Assembly: GCA_016861345.1 (NCBI GenBank) | Contig: BOLD01000001.1 | Span: 248,001-312,000, forward strand | Length of the DNA: 64,000 nt | Direction of reading: 5' to 3' | DNA from: Oligoflexia bacterium | GTDB taxonomy: Bacteria; Bdellovibrionota; Bdellovibrionia; Bdellovibrionales; Bdellovibrionaceae | In this document: one piece after another, positions 24,540-33,384 of the stretch | Numbering within the stretch: position 1 is the stretch's first letter | Layout of the letters: every line of letters begins with the position of its first letter | Made by a program: the position numbers and the translations under genes | Notes under the pieces: model-generated | Told to the model about the DNA's origin: nothing | Database searches by the model: none | The model's input: only the letters and a program-made list of their open reading frames with translations

Positions 24540-25553
24540 TCAAGTTAACACAAGATTCTGGATTTCAAAGATCAGTGGGTAGTGGTCAGAGGGGAGATTT
24601 GTTTTGGCATCAAGTGTCGTCGGCGGATCAAAAGGTAAGCCGAGATGATCTTCATATCGATGAACAAGAACTGATTGAGTGTTCAGGAGCTCTGCAAGCT
24701 TTGGATTTAAAAAGCAATAATCCAGTTGTTTACCTTCAGGTTTTGAGTTTCGTCCAATTTGATAATAGGTGGCTCTTTGATCTTCTGGAAGTTGAGCAAG
24801 ATCTCCAACATCTTTGAGCAGGGTTTTTTCATAGATTAATTTAAACTCTGTGTCAGGTTGATTGATTGCGGCTCGACCATTAAGGTCTCCGCTGACGCAA
24901 ATCGGAATATTGTGGTGTTTCGCTTCAAGCTCTTGATAAATTTCTATAAGAGTCTTGAGTTCGGCCTGACGGCGCTCAAATCCTCCGGGATCCACATTGT
25001 CGGGATCAAGTCTTGATTTTAAGTGAGCCAGAACAAAAATCATAAATGGTTTTTCGCGGTCCTTCGTAAATAAGTGCAGTTCAGCAGCATCTCTTGAAAA
25101 TTTATGGCTCTGAATTGCTTTCGGATTGTTTTGAGCGGCTTCTCTCTCTCGAGAGTACAAAAAGTTAATGGGACGATTTTTGTTTGAAACCACGTCAAAA
25201 TAAAATCCAATATTTTTTCTGACCAAAAAACCAACATCAATATGGCGATCAGAATTGCCCTCAATCAAGGCAGGGGAATAGGCATCGTCCAGAAAAAGTT
25301 TATTGAAATTTTGAAGACTTTCAAGACCTCCAACTTCAATCAACATCAGGATATCAGGGTTGTGTTTTTTGATTGCTTGCGCCAAAGCCTTTGTCTTAAT
25401 TAAAGGTTTATTTTCATAAATAGAGGTCGAAAGTCTTTTCCACTGGGCTTCGTCCAAATTTAAATGCTCGGCTGTCAGCTTCTGATCAGATAGCAGGAAT
25501 AGATTTTCTGTGTTGAGTAAAAGAACTTTGAGATTTGTTGTCAACTTTGCCAT
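24540..25553 (-). CDS. endonuclease/exonuclease/phosphatase-fold enzyme
   Basis: The 337-residue protein shows the metal-dependent EEP (DNase I-like) fold: LLLNTENLFLL at the start, metal-binding Glu in LMLIEVGGLESLQNF, FVLAHLKSRLD, the SGDLNGRA motif (Asp and Asn of the active site), and terminal LPSDHYPLIFEIQ. No signal peptide is visible, so it should be cytoplasmic. Substrate may be nucleic acid or a phosphoester and cannot be told from the sequence. It diverges from the aminopeptidase gene with 47 bases between the starts. Confidence 0.85.
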   Translation of the reverse strand: MAKLTTNLKVLLLNTENLFLLSDQKLTAEHLNLDEAQWKRLSTSIYENKPLIKTKALAQAIKKHNPDILMLIEVGGLESLQNFNKLFLDDAYSPALIEGNSDRHIDVGFLVRKNIGFYFDVVSNKNRPINFLYSREREAAQNNPKAIQSHKFSRDAAELHLFTKDREKPFMIFVLAHLKSRLDPDNVDPGGFERRQAELKTLIEIYQELEAKHHNIPICVSGDLNGRAAINQPDTEFKLIYEKTLLKDVGDLAQLPEDQRATYYQIGRNSKPEGKQLDYCFLNPKLAELLNTQSVLVHRYEDHLGLPFDPPTTLDAKTNLPSDHYPLIFEIQNLVLT

Positions 25554-25600
25554 CAGATTTTAGTTTACGGGATAGAGGTCTTCGGTGTCTACTTGTCTGC

Positions 25601-27151
25601 ATGGCAACATTACATGATCCACTTAAAAAAAATATTCCTGTATTTCTAAAAACCATTTCCATGAAATCGACTCAAGGCTCTGGTGAACCTGGACCTGTGG
25701 GTTGGGTTTATGTGCTAGGTATAGATGATCGAAATCATGTTTCTTCTCTCATTGAGCGTCATTCTTTGTCTTGGCACATGAAGCAATTAAAAGAGACGAT
25801 TTCAAAAGAAGTCATTCATTTCAGTGGTCAGGAGGGGCCAGTTTGGATTCTTTGTCGAAAAAATCACAAGGGACCTTTTTCGCATCATGCTCGCCTTGAA
25901 GAATCCAATTATGCATGGATGAGAGAGCAAGTGGGCAGTGTGCTACAGTATGCTAAAGCTTATTCACTGAAGAAAATGAATTTTGAATTGATCTCGACTG
26001 AAGATGATCAAGATCTTGGCGCTCTTGTGGGGCTTGAATTAAGTGCTTATTCATTTAAAAATATTTTGGATGATAAGAGCTTTAAGGATCTTCCACATGT
26101 CGTCATCACAAAATCAGGTGGAAGAATATCAAAAGAAATATATCAAAAGGCCCTTGCAATAGGGGCTGGAGTTAATCAGGCACGTCACTTAGTGAACACC
26201 CCACCGAACTATTTGCACCCATTGTCTTTTGCAAGCTATGTTAGTCATCTCTTAAAAGGTAAGAAGAAAATTAAAGTTGAAGTTTGGAATGAAAAACGTC
26301 TTCAAAAAGAAGGAATGGGGCTTCATCTCGGGGTGGGGCAGGGGGGCTCCAGTGCTCCTTGCATGGTTCATATTTCTTATCGTCCAAGTCAGAAGAAAAA
26401 ATTATCTCAAAAAGTTAAGCCCATAGCCTTTGTTGGAAAGGGGATCACTTTTGATACGGGTGGATTGGATATTAAGCCTTCTTCTGGAATGAGATTGATG
26501 AAAAAAGATATGGGTGGAGCCGGTTCACTTGTGGGCCTTGCGTATTGGTTATCTGAGTCTGATTATTCTCGGCCTGTGGATATTTATCTCGGACTTGCTG
26601 AAAACAGCATTGATTCAAAAAGCATGCGTCCCAGCGACGTTCTTGTTGCTCGAAATGGAATGAAGATTGAAATCCACAACACCGATGCCGAAGGTCGGTT
26701 GGTTCTTGGAGATGTGATGGATGTGGCGATTTCGCAAAAAGGTTCTGATGAGCCAGAGCTAGTGATTGATGTAGCAACATTGACGGGAGCGATCAAAGCA
26801 GGTTTGGGTTCAGAAATCGCAGGACTCTTTTCGAACCATGATGGTTTAGCTGAGGAACTGAATCGAATGGGAACGGCGATGGGAGAATTAAATTGGCGCA
26901 TGCCTTTGTATTCTCCAATGGCGAGAAGTTTTAGCTCTTCATTTGCAGATATCGTTAACAGCACCGATGGTTTCGGTGGCGCAGTCACTGCGGCTCTTTT
27001 CCTGGAAAGATTCGTTAAAGGAAAGCCTTGGGCACATTTGGATATCTATGCGTGGAATGACAAGGCGACAGGGTCACTTGCGTTTGCGGGTGGAAATGGA
27101 CAGCCTGTGCAGACTTTAATTTCTTTCCTTGAATTAAAAGCTCAAGAATAG
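25601..27151 (+). CDS. pepA: leucyl aminopeptidase (M17)
   Basis: ATG 25601 opens a 516-residue protein; the upstream frame to 25535 overlaps the divergent gene and is unlikely. It is a cytosolic di-zinc aminopeptidase: the metal-binding motifs FVGKGITFDTGGLDIKPS and MKKDMGGAGS and the signature NTDAEGRLVLGDV are all present, as is the catalytic Lys/Arg region. The N-terminal domain (about 1-170) is poorly conserved, as usual. It is convergent with the PilZ gene with seven bases between the stops. Confidence 0.95.
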   Translation: MATLHDPLKKNIPVFLKTISMKSTQGSGEPGPVGWVYVLGIDDRNHVSSLIERHSLSWHMKQLKETISKEVIHFSGQEGPVWILCRKNHKGPFSHHARLEESNYAWMREQVGSVLQYAKAYSLKKMNFELISTEDDQDLGALVGLELSAYSFKNILDDKSFKDLPHVVITKSGGRISKEIYQKALAIGAGVNQARHLVNTPPNYLHPLSFASYVSHLLKGKKKIKVEVWNEKRLQKEGMGLHLGVGQGGSSAPCMVHISYRPSQKKKLSQKVKPIAFVGKGITFDTGGLDIKPSSGMRLMKKDMGGAGSLVGLAYWLSESDYSRPVDIYLGLAENSIDSKSMRPSDVLVARNGMKIEIHNTDAEGRLVLGDVMDVAISQKGSDEPELVIDVATLTGAIKAGLGSEIAGLFSNHDGLAEELNRMGTAMGELNWRMPLYSPMARSFSSSFADIVNSTDGFGGAVTAALFLERFVKGKPWAHLDIYAWNDKATGSLAFAGGNGQPVQTLISFLELKAQE

Positions 27152-27158
27152 GGTTTGC

Positions 27159-27947
27159 CTAAATTTTTTGAAGCCACTCTGTCATTGTTTTTCGGACGAG
27201 GGAGGGGGCTTTAATCATTTTCTCAATCAGAGAAAGGGCCATCTCAATTCCGTGCTGCTTCTCAGTCTCGTCTTCGTATTTTTCAAAAGAGACTTTCAAT
27301 TTTTTTCCCTCAAGTTTGGAGACAAGTTTGGCGGCCTTTTTAAGTTTTCCTTCTTTGAGTTCAAAATAATTGCCCCAGGCGCAGATTTTAATACTGTGTA
27401 GTTGGTTATCTTGAAATTCGCAGTAAAGCTCAAGTCCGTCCTGATCAGGGGCAAAGAGCCAGAGATATTCATCATTGTTCACATGGGGGATTCGAATCAT
27501 CGGAAACATTAATGATCCAGCAATGTCAGAACGGTAATTTTTCTCAAGAATTTTATTCATACTTCTTAAGTTTTCCAGAAAGGCAATGGCGAAAAAATGC
27601 TCTTCGAGACGCACAACGACGGCTTTGTTTGTAATTGTTTTTTTGCCAAACTCCAGTTCGCAGTGGACTTCATCACCGACGTGCAGCTGAGGAAAAGTAT
27701 CTGGTGTTTGAAAGGCCACGCCAGATTTTGAGATGTTGTAAATGGGAAGTTCAACGTGCTCAATCGAGTGTGACTTTGAAGTGATTTTGCATCTGGCTTT
27801 TTCAGGTTTAGAGAGGCGGTTTCGCATGGCGAGGTCCATGAAAACAGTCAGATCAATATCTCCATGGATATCTTTGTCAAAGAGTGAGGTCACTCGATAC
27901 CTATCGCCCTCAGCTTTAACTAATTGAGGAGTATTTCCACTAAACAT
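27159..27947 (-). CDS. PilZ domain protein
   Basis: ATG 27947 follows TAGGAGA closely, so the longer frame is rejected. Of the 262 residues, about 55-165 resemble PilZ: basic residues (RLSKPEKARCKI) before strands and the IYNISKSGVAFQT turn that matches N-x-S-x-x-G, then VGDEVHCELEFGKK and FFAIAFLEN. The C-terminal 100 residues (FELKEGKLKKAAKLVSKLEG and onwards) are not recognised. It probably responds to c-di-GMP, with an output I cannot name. It lies 11 bases downstream of the next gene, in one operon. Confidence 0.75.
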   Translation of the reverse strand: MFSGNTPQLVKAEGDRYRVTSLFDKDIHGDIDLTVFMDLAMRNRLSKPEKARCKITSKSHSIEHVELPIYNISKSGVAFQTPDTFPQLHVGDEVHCELEFGKKTITNKAVVVRLEEHFFAIAFLENLRSMNKILEKNYRSDIAGSLMFPMIRIPHVNNDEYLWLFAPDQDGLELYCEFQDNQLHSIKICAWGNYFELKEGKLKKAAKLVSKLEGKKLKVSFEKYEDETEKQHGIEMALSLIEKMIKAPSLVRKTMTEWLQKI

Positions 27948-27958
27948 AAGTCTCCTAA

Positions 27959-29356
27959 CTATCTTTGAAAGAGTTTTTCCTTTTGGATGAGATCTCGCAC
28001 CGATGCCGGAACAAGTCTTTCCCACTCAAAATTTCCATTTTCGATCATATCAAGAATCCGATCAGAGTGTACAAACTCATCAACTTGTTCGCAACTGGCC
28101 AGATCCACCATGGAGTCGAGTTCTTGGTAGTGTCTAAAAATATGCTTCAATTTTGGATCGGGATGAAAGCTTCTTGCGGTAAGACAGGAGTCAGCTGATT
28201 TTGTAGGGTAGACATACAATAGTGTCTTGCCATCAAATAGTTTTGATAGAGCCTCGATAATGCCGCCTTCAAGGTCTTGGTAGTGTTTCTCATCAAAAAT
28301 CCGCTCAAGAAGTTTTGCTCCGATGATCAGTCCAATGGGTTCTTTGGTGTACTGTCGGAGATATCTTTTCAATGTGAAAAATCGAAAATGACTAGAAACC
28401 ATGACTGGATATCCGAGGGAGGTCAATGCCCGTACACGGTTTAAAAAATCCCTTTCATCAAATTTGCCCTGGACTTGAAGGGCATTCATAGTCATTTCAA
28501 ATAAGATTAGAGGATCTTTTTCTTTTGGAAATGATAGATGGAATTGCTGAATTCCTTTTTGAAGAAGGTCAAGGTGGGCGTTTGTAACTGGCCGAAATGA
28601 ACCACGTTCCACAATCAGGGGTTTTCCGTAAACGGCGTCTGCAACCGTGATGATGTTTTGATCGGGCGTGAACACAACAGCTTCAGCCAAGTGTCTTCTG
28701 ACCAATTCTAAATTCATCAAATGATTATTGATATGAGCGACATCGGGACCTGTGAATCGTATCATGTCAATGATCACTTGCCCCTCTTTAATGTTATCAA
28801 CAAGAGCGGGAATTATGCGCTCGTGATTCTGAATATGATGAAATGCTGTGTAGACAAGATTAACGCCCACTACCCCTAAGGTCTCTTGTTGTTGCAATCT
28901 GTATTTGTCCATCATTTGAACGTGCATAATGATGTCATTTGGTTGTCCCTTAGGCTTGGTCTGAAAGCGCACTCCGATCCAGCCATGGCAGTGTCGCTTT
29001 GCCATATCCCCAGTTGTGACCGTGTCCGCGAAGGCGAAGAAAGTTGTCTTATCACCCCGAGATTTATCGAGTCGTTTTTGAAGAAGTGAATATTCTTTAT
29101 CCAACATTTTGATCAGGCGACTTTCACAGACATAGCGGCCAGAAGCTTCTTTTCCATAAATTTCGTCACTGTAGATCATGTCATAAGCAGACATTGTTTT
29201 TGCAATTGTCTGAGAGGCCTGACCAGCTTGAAAAAAAAAGCGGGCGACTTCTTGGCCTGCCCCAATTTCAGCAAAAGCTCCATAGATCGCTGGATTCTGG
29301 TTAAGCTCAAGGGCTTTTCCTGTTGTCGTTCGTGTGAATTTTTGCTCACTGATCAT
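27959..29356 (-). CDS. conserved protein, possible nicotinate-nucleotide adenylyltransferase-like family
   Basis: The 465-residue protein starts EQKFTRTTTGKALELNQNPA and continues YGAFAEIGAGQEVARFFFQA, a highly conserved opening I recall from a widespread uncharacterised family, some members of which are labelled nicotinate-nucleotide adenylyltransferase. Other conserved-looking runs are TTFFAFADTVTTGD, CHGWIGVRFQTKP and MVSSHFRFFTLKRYLRQYT. I see no classical HxGH nucleotidyltransferase motif, so I do not endorse that function. It starts inside the stop of the DUF502 gene and is followed by the PilZ gene. Confidence 0.6.
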   Translation of the reverse strand: MISEQKFTRTTTGKALELNQNPAIYGAFAEIGAGQEVARFFFQAGQASQTIAKTMSAYDMIYSDEIYGKEASGRYVCESRLIKMLDKEYSLLQKRLDKSRGDKTTFFAFADTVTTGDMAKRHCHGWIGVRFQTKPKGQPNDIIMHVQMMDKYRLQQQETLGVVGVNLVYTAFHHIQNHERIIPALVDNIKEGQVIIDMIRFTGPDVAHINNHLMNLELVRRHLAEAVVFTPDQNIITVADAVYGKPLIVERGSFRPVTNAHLDLLQKGIQQFHLSFPKEKDPLILFEMTMNALQVQGKFDERDFLNRVRALTSLGYPVMVSSHFRFFTLKRYLRQYTKEPIGLIIGAKLLERIFDEKHYQDLEGGIIEALSKLFDGKTLLYVYPTKSADSCLTARSFHPDPKLKHIFRHYQELDSMVDLASCEQVDEFVHSDRILDMIENGNFEWERLVPASVRDLIQKEKLFQR

Positions 29357-29973
29357 AACTTAGGTTCCGGAGGTTTCTCTCCTACGGGCGTATCGTTCTT
29401 ATCAAGCTTCACCCAGCCAGTGATGGCTAGACTCATGGCTTTTTCAATTGGCATGTCAATGGGTGTGATCATTTCCCTGGGAATTAGTAAAGTAATTCCA
29501 CCCAATGCGTAACTAAATGGAAAAAGAACAGCCACTTTATCGGTGGTTCCTGGCATTTTGAGGTCAGTGAATTGCTCGCGAGTAACAAGTCCCAATGAAT
29601 GAGCCCCTGTTGAACCAAGTCTAACTAAAACCACCTGTTGAAGTGATTTTTGACTTTTATTTGAAAACATATTCATTAAGTCGCGCAGGGGCGAATAGAT
29701 TGCTTTAATGAAGGGAACCTCTGTAATTTTTTGTTCAATAGCAACCCAAAATCGCGATGCTAAGTAATTATTCAGGATCAGGCCGAAGACAAATATAAGA
29801 ATCAAGATCACAATCAAACCCAATCCTGGAACATACGAAGGCAAAATTTGTCGAAGTATTCCGCCCAAGAGATTTTCCAAGATAATGATCGCCGAATATA
29901 AAACGTAGATCGTTACCGCGATGGGCAGCAGGGTGACCAGGCCACGAAAAAATATTTTTCCCAAAGAATCCAT
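29353..29973 (-). CDS. DUF502-family membrane protein
   Basis: ATG 29973 (MDSLGKIFFRGLVTLLPIAV) is preceded by GGTGG and gives a 206-residue protein; the frame from 30009 adds an unrelated leader. Two membrane segments are clear (LVTLLPIAVTIYVLYSAIII and VPGLGLIVILILIFVFGLIL), followed by a soluble part with the family runs EVPFIKAIYSPLRDLMNMF and VAVLFPFSYALGGITLLIPR. The function of the family is unknown. It overlaps the next gene as ATGA and diverges from the protease-PilZ gene. Confidence 0.82.
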   Translation of the reverse strand: MDSLGKIFFRGLVTLLPIAVTIYVLYSAIIILENLLGGILRQILPSYVPGLGLIVILILIFVFGLILNNYLASRFWVAIEQKITEVPFIKAIYSPLRDLMNMFSNKSQKSLQQVVLVRLGSTGAHSLGLVTREQFTDLKMPGTTDKVAVLFPFSYALGGITLLIPREMITPIDMPIEKAMSLAITGWVKLDKNDTPVGEKPPEPKL

Positions 29974-30143
29974 TAATGAACCACCGATTCTCATTCTAAG
30001 GCAAAACATTTTGAGATGTCATATGGGGAATGATGTATCAGACTAAGGCATTGTGTTTCATAATGAGAAACTCCAGGCACAGAGATTAATTCACAGACTA
30101 TTTGCTTAAGATATCAAGACCATTGTCCGATATAATCATTGAT

Positions 30144-31997
30144 ATGATGATACACAGTCGTCTTGTGACGTTGTTTGCACTCTTATGCTTTTTTTCATTT
30201 GCACCAACTGCATTTGCCCAGGACTTTGTTCCTGGTGAGCTGATAGTGAAATTCAAAGGAAAGTCAAATCACAAACAGGTATCGCAATTTCAATCAAAGA
30301 TGGGTGGCGCTGCCCAATCGCGAGCGCTCTCCGTTAAGTCCAATGTTCATCATTTCAAAGTGAGTGCCTATCAAGATATTCAATCTTTGATTCATGAGCT
30401 CAGACAGGATCCAAATGTTGAATATGCAGAACCGAATTGGATTTTGCGAAGAGCCGAAGTGGTTGACGAGGATAATCGAACCTTTTCTATCGAAGAGGTT
30501 CGATCCCAAGTTTCAAGCTCTGGCTCCTATGCTCAAAACTATGCCAGCGTTAAGGTGACTGAAGCTTGGGCTCAAGTTTCCATTGATGCAGCAGCCCCAG
30601 TGGTCGCCATTATTGATACGGGAGTGGATTACAGCCATCCTATTTTTTCTCAGTCAAATGCTCTTTGGACGAATTCAAAGGAAGTTCCAGGGAACGGAAT
30701 TGATGATGATGGTAATGGTTTTATCGATGACGTTCATGGGTGGAATTTTTTTGGTGATAATAATTCTCCGATTGATGATGACCAGCACGGAACTCATGTG
30801 GCTGGAATTATATTAGGAATTGGGCAGGATATTTTTGCGACGACACTTGCTTCCGCGAGAATTAAAATTATGCCGCTTAAATTTTTAGGAGCAGATGGTT
30901 CGGGTTCGACATCTGATGCTATTGCAGCCATTCACTATGCCGTCGATAATGGAGCTCGAGTAATTAATAACTCATGGGGTGGTCCAAACTATAGCCAAGG
31001 ATTACACGATGCCCTTAAGTATGCCTATGATCACAATGTTGTGTTAGTTGCAGCAGCAGGAAATTATGGAAAGAACAATGATGTTGAACCGCTTTATCCT
31101 GCTGGCTACCAGGTTCCAAGTCAGTTAACAGTGGCAGCGACAAATGATTGGGACAATTTGGCTTCATTTTCAAATTATGGAGCGACGACAGTCCATCTTG
31201 CTGCGCCTGGGGTGGGAATTTTCTCAACCATCCCTGGGAATTCGTTTAAATTTATGTCTGGCACGTCAATGGCGGCTCCTTTTATTGCAGGGCTGGCGGC
31301 CATGGTTGTGCGCGAAGCGCCTAATCTTTCAGGATATCAAGTGAAGTCATTATTAATGAGTTCAGGTGATCGAATTGCGACATTGTCAACGAAAACAGTT
31401 TCCAGTAACCGAGCCAATGCTTATACATCACTGGTTAGTTCAAAGGCGCAGGTTGCGGCTTCTTCATACAACCCAGAATATGTGGCAGCAGCGCCAGCTT
31501 CTCGGACTCCAGCGGCCACGAGTGATGAAAAAAAGGGTTGTGGTCTTGTTCGAGACATCGGGGAATATGGCGGTCCAGGTGCAGGAACAGGAGTCATGAT
31601 TGTCAGTTTTATCTTCTTAACCTTGCCCATAGTGACATGGTTTGCCGTTCGAAGAAAACTTAAAGGTCAAAATGTACGGCGAAAACATCAGCGGTACTTG
31701 ATGGATTCTGAAATTCGTATCTTTGTCGGTGACAAAGAGGTTCTGGGTCAAACCAAAACCATTGGTGCGGGAGGTCTATCTTTCCAGACCAACTCAATGA
31801 TTGAGACAGGCCAAATTGTTCCCGGAGAAATCTTGACTATGTCCGTTCAGTCACCTGATGGTAGTGGAGAAGTTCAGGTGCAAGGTAAGATTGTGTGGAG
31901 TCAAAAAGATCATTCGTATGGGGTGCAATTTGCGAATGTAACCGAGTCTGTAATCAGCCACATTCGCTCTTGGTCAGGTTCCCTTGTGAAAACCTGA
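30144..31997 (+). CDS. subtilisin-like protease fused through a membrane helix to a PilZ-like domain
   Basis: Signal peptide (LFALLCFFSFAPTAFA) and an inhibitor-type propeptide (PGELIVKFKG) precede an S8 peptidase with Asp158 (AIIDTGVDYSHP), His215 (DQHGTHVAG) and Ser375 (SGTSMAAPF). After a low-complexity Ala/Ser stretch comes a membrane helix at about 483-502 (MIVSFIFLTLPIVTWFAV), then basic residues and a PilZ-like domain at about 512-617. That domain has RKHQR (the RxxxR motif), but TIGAGGLSF replaces D/N-x-S-x-x-G. By topology the protease is outside and the PilZ part inside the cytoplasm. I infer a membrane-anchored protease that could be controlled by c-di-GMP. ATG 30144 is the better start. 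Confidence 0.88.
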   Translation: MMIHSRLVTLFALLCFFSFAPTAFAQDFVPGELIVKFKGKSNHKQVSQFQSKMGGAAQSRALSVKSNVHHFKVSAYQDIQSLIHELRQDPNVEYAEPNWILRRAEVVDEDNRTFSIEEVRSQVSSSGSYAQNYASVKVTEAWAQVSIDAAAPVVAIIDTGVDYSHPIFSQSNALWTNSKEVPGNGIDDDGNGFIDDVHGWNFFGDNNSPIDDDQHGTHVAGIILGIGQDIFATTLASARIKIMPLKFLGADGSGSTSDAIAAIHYAVDNGARVINNSWGGPNYSQGLHDALKYAYDHNVVLVAAAGNYGKNNDVEPLYPAGYQVPSQLTVAATNDWDNLASFSNYGATTVHLAAPGVGIFSTIPGNSFKFMSGTSMAAPFIAGLAAMVVREAPNLSGYQVKSLLMSSGDRIATLSTKTVSSNRANAYTSLVSSKAQVAASSYNPEYVAAAPASRTPAATSDEKKGCGLVRDIGEYGGPGAGTGVMIVSFIFLTLPIVTWFAVRRKLKGQNVRRKHQRYLMDSEIRIFVGDKEVLGQTKTIGAGGLSFQTNSMIETGQIVPGEILTMSVQSPDGSGEVQVQGKIVWSQKDHSYGVQFANVTESVISHIRSWSGSLVKT

Positions 31998-31999
31998 CC
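31972..31999. terminator. hairpin at the 3' end of the protease gene
   Basis: GGTCAGGTT (31972-31980) and AACCTGACC (31991-31999) form a perfect 9-bp stem around a 10-base loop that spans the last codons and the stop. No T-run follows on either strand, so it may be a weak bidirectional terminator or an mRNA 3'-end stabiliser between convergent genes. Confidence 0.4.
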
Positions 32000-32013
32000 C
32001 TTTGAAAATCTGA

Positions 32014-32598
32014 TTACCAGATAAATGGAAAGCTAAAGCCAATTAACATGACATTTGTATTATTAAATGTTGGATATGCCGCTGAAATATCAGCTTCAAC
32101 GCCAGAGACTTCGTACTTTTTGTATGAAGGCATTTGATACTCAAAAGTGAAGGCGACATTTTTGTGCAGGTGATAGCCGAGGCCAACTTTTGCAGATGTT
32201 CCTTTGTATTTAACGTCAGCTGTAGGGTACTTGTGGGTGAAGCTGCTTGAAGCACCATAACCAAGGTATCCACGGAACATTGAAGTGAAGTAATATCCAA
32301 AGTCAATGGACATGATTGTGCGGGAATAGTCCATATCTGCAATTCCGGTGGGCTTTGTGTATTTCATTTTTCCACCACTTGTCATCTGAGCATCGAGAGC
32401 GACGAAGAATCGGTTAACATAACCAACACGTAGTCCGACTTCTGTTCCTGTGGTATCGATGTTCACAGTTGTAGGTGTGGTGTCGATCATTTCGAATTTC
32501 CCTGTCTCGTATCCAAGATAAGGCTCAAGCATAAAGCCGGCATGAGCAGAAAAACTCAGACCGAGTGTTGCGATCAATGCTGCTATTTTTGTTTTCAT
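32014..32598 (-). CDS. outer-membrane beta-barrel protein (paralogue 1)
   Basis: A signal peptide (KIAALIATLGLSFSAHA) precedes 176 residues of alternating barrel-like strands beginning FMLEPYLGYETGKFEM and ending in aromatic FSFPFIW, the kind of C-terminal strand recognised by the Bam machinery. The order of strands and the opening motif match the next gene upstream (ILIEPYLGYEVGAIKA), so the two are tandem paralogues. Function is unknown; length fits an 8-stranded barrel. AAGGAG precedes the ATG, directly after a small hairpin. Confidence 0.78.
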   Translation of the reverse strand: MKTKIAALIATLGLSFSAHAGFMLEPYLGYETGKFEMIDTTPTTVNIDTTGTEVGLRVGYVNRFFVALDAQMTSGGKMKYTKPTGIADMDYSRTIMSIDFGYYFTSMFRGYLGYGASSSFTHKYPTADVKYKGTSAKVGLGYHLHKNVAFTFEYQMPSYKKYEVSGVEADISAAYPTFNNTNVMLIGFSFPFIW

Positions 32599-32610
32599 GA
32601 GGTTCTCCTT

Positions 32611-32625
32611 TGGGCTTTTTGCCCA
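32611..32625 (-). promoter_or_regulatory. small hairpin abutting the ribosome site of the OMP gene
   Basis: On the minus strand TGGGC-AAAAA-GCCCA forms a 5-bp stem immediately before AAGGAGAACC and the ATG. It could be a spacer structure that keeps the ribosome site open or a weak attenuator. Too short to be certain. Confidence 0.3.
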
Positions 32626-32650
32626 GGTTAAATTTTGTTATGTACTTCTA

Positions 32651-33265
32651 TTACAAATCCAGAGGCAAACTGACTGACAAAACTGTTGAAGCGCTTGTTG
32701 TTGAGCTGAAGTTATCGCTCACTTTGTCGCTGACTGTTCCGGCGAGCCCCGTCACTTTGTTGAAGTTGTGAGTAATGTATTCAAGATTAATTGAAACAAA
32801 GGGAAGTCCCGTGAAACCGACACCGACTTTCGTTGCACTTCCAGTGTATTTTGCTGTTCCGCTGAGGTCTTTTGCGGACCATTCATTGGTCATTCCGTAA
32901 CCTATCCAAGCCCGCAGAAGAATGGGGAAGTCCACGCCGGCATCAATAAAGAGTTGTGTTCGAGAACTGTCGCAATCCAGGGTGAGAGTATTTGATGCTT
33001 TATATTTTCCGGTCATCATGGTGGGTTCAAGGGCGACCCAGAACAAGACTGGCAGCGTGTATCCAATTCGCGCGCCAAGGACTGTTCCCTCTGTTTTCCC
33101 AGCTAACTCTGTTCCATCTGGAACACTTAGGGCAGTTGAATATGCTGTTGAAAGAGTGGCCTTGATTGCGCCAACCTCGTATCCAAGATAGGGTTCAATG
33201 AGAATGCCAGCCTGAGCGGCTTGCACACCAAGGTACACAAATAAAAGTGTGGCAATTTTTTTCAT
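32651..33265 (-). CDS. outer-membrane beta-barrel protein (paralogue 2)
   Basis: The 204-residue protein has a signal peptide (KKIATLLFVYLGVQAAQA) and barrel-type strands starting ILIEPYLGYEVGAIKATL and including GARIGYTLPVLFWVALEP and RAWIGYGMTNEWSAKDL. It ends in VLSVSLPLDL. It is clearly related to the product of 32014-32598, with the same EPYLGYE opening and GYG turn, so a local duplication is likely. A hydrophobic-ligand or adhesion role is possible but not shown. Confidence 0.78.
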   Translation of the reverse strand: MKKIATLLFVYLGVQAAQAGILIEPYLGYEVGAIKATLSTAYSTALSVPDGTELAGKTEGTVLGARIGYTLPVLFWVALEPTMMTGKYKASNTLTLDCDSSRTQLFIDAGVDFPILLRAWIGYGMTNEWSAKDLSGTAKYTGSATKVGVGFTGLPFVSINLEYITHNFNKVTGLAGTVSDKVSDNFSSTTSASTVLSVSLPLDL

Positions 33266-33384
33266 AGAATTTTCCTTTCAAAAGGATCATTGCTGTGCTT
33301 GGCAAATATGCATCCATAATTGTCCTCTTGGCGACAGAGGAAGTCAAAATCAAAGCCCGATCAAAGGCGGGGGCTCTACTTTAG

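Noticed and set aside
33354..33375. AGCCC/GGGCT pair after mgtE as terminator
   Set aside because: Only five base pairs with a long loop and a weak T-rich tail; too little support.
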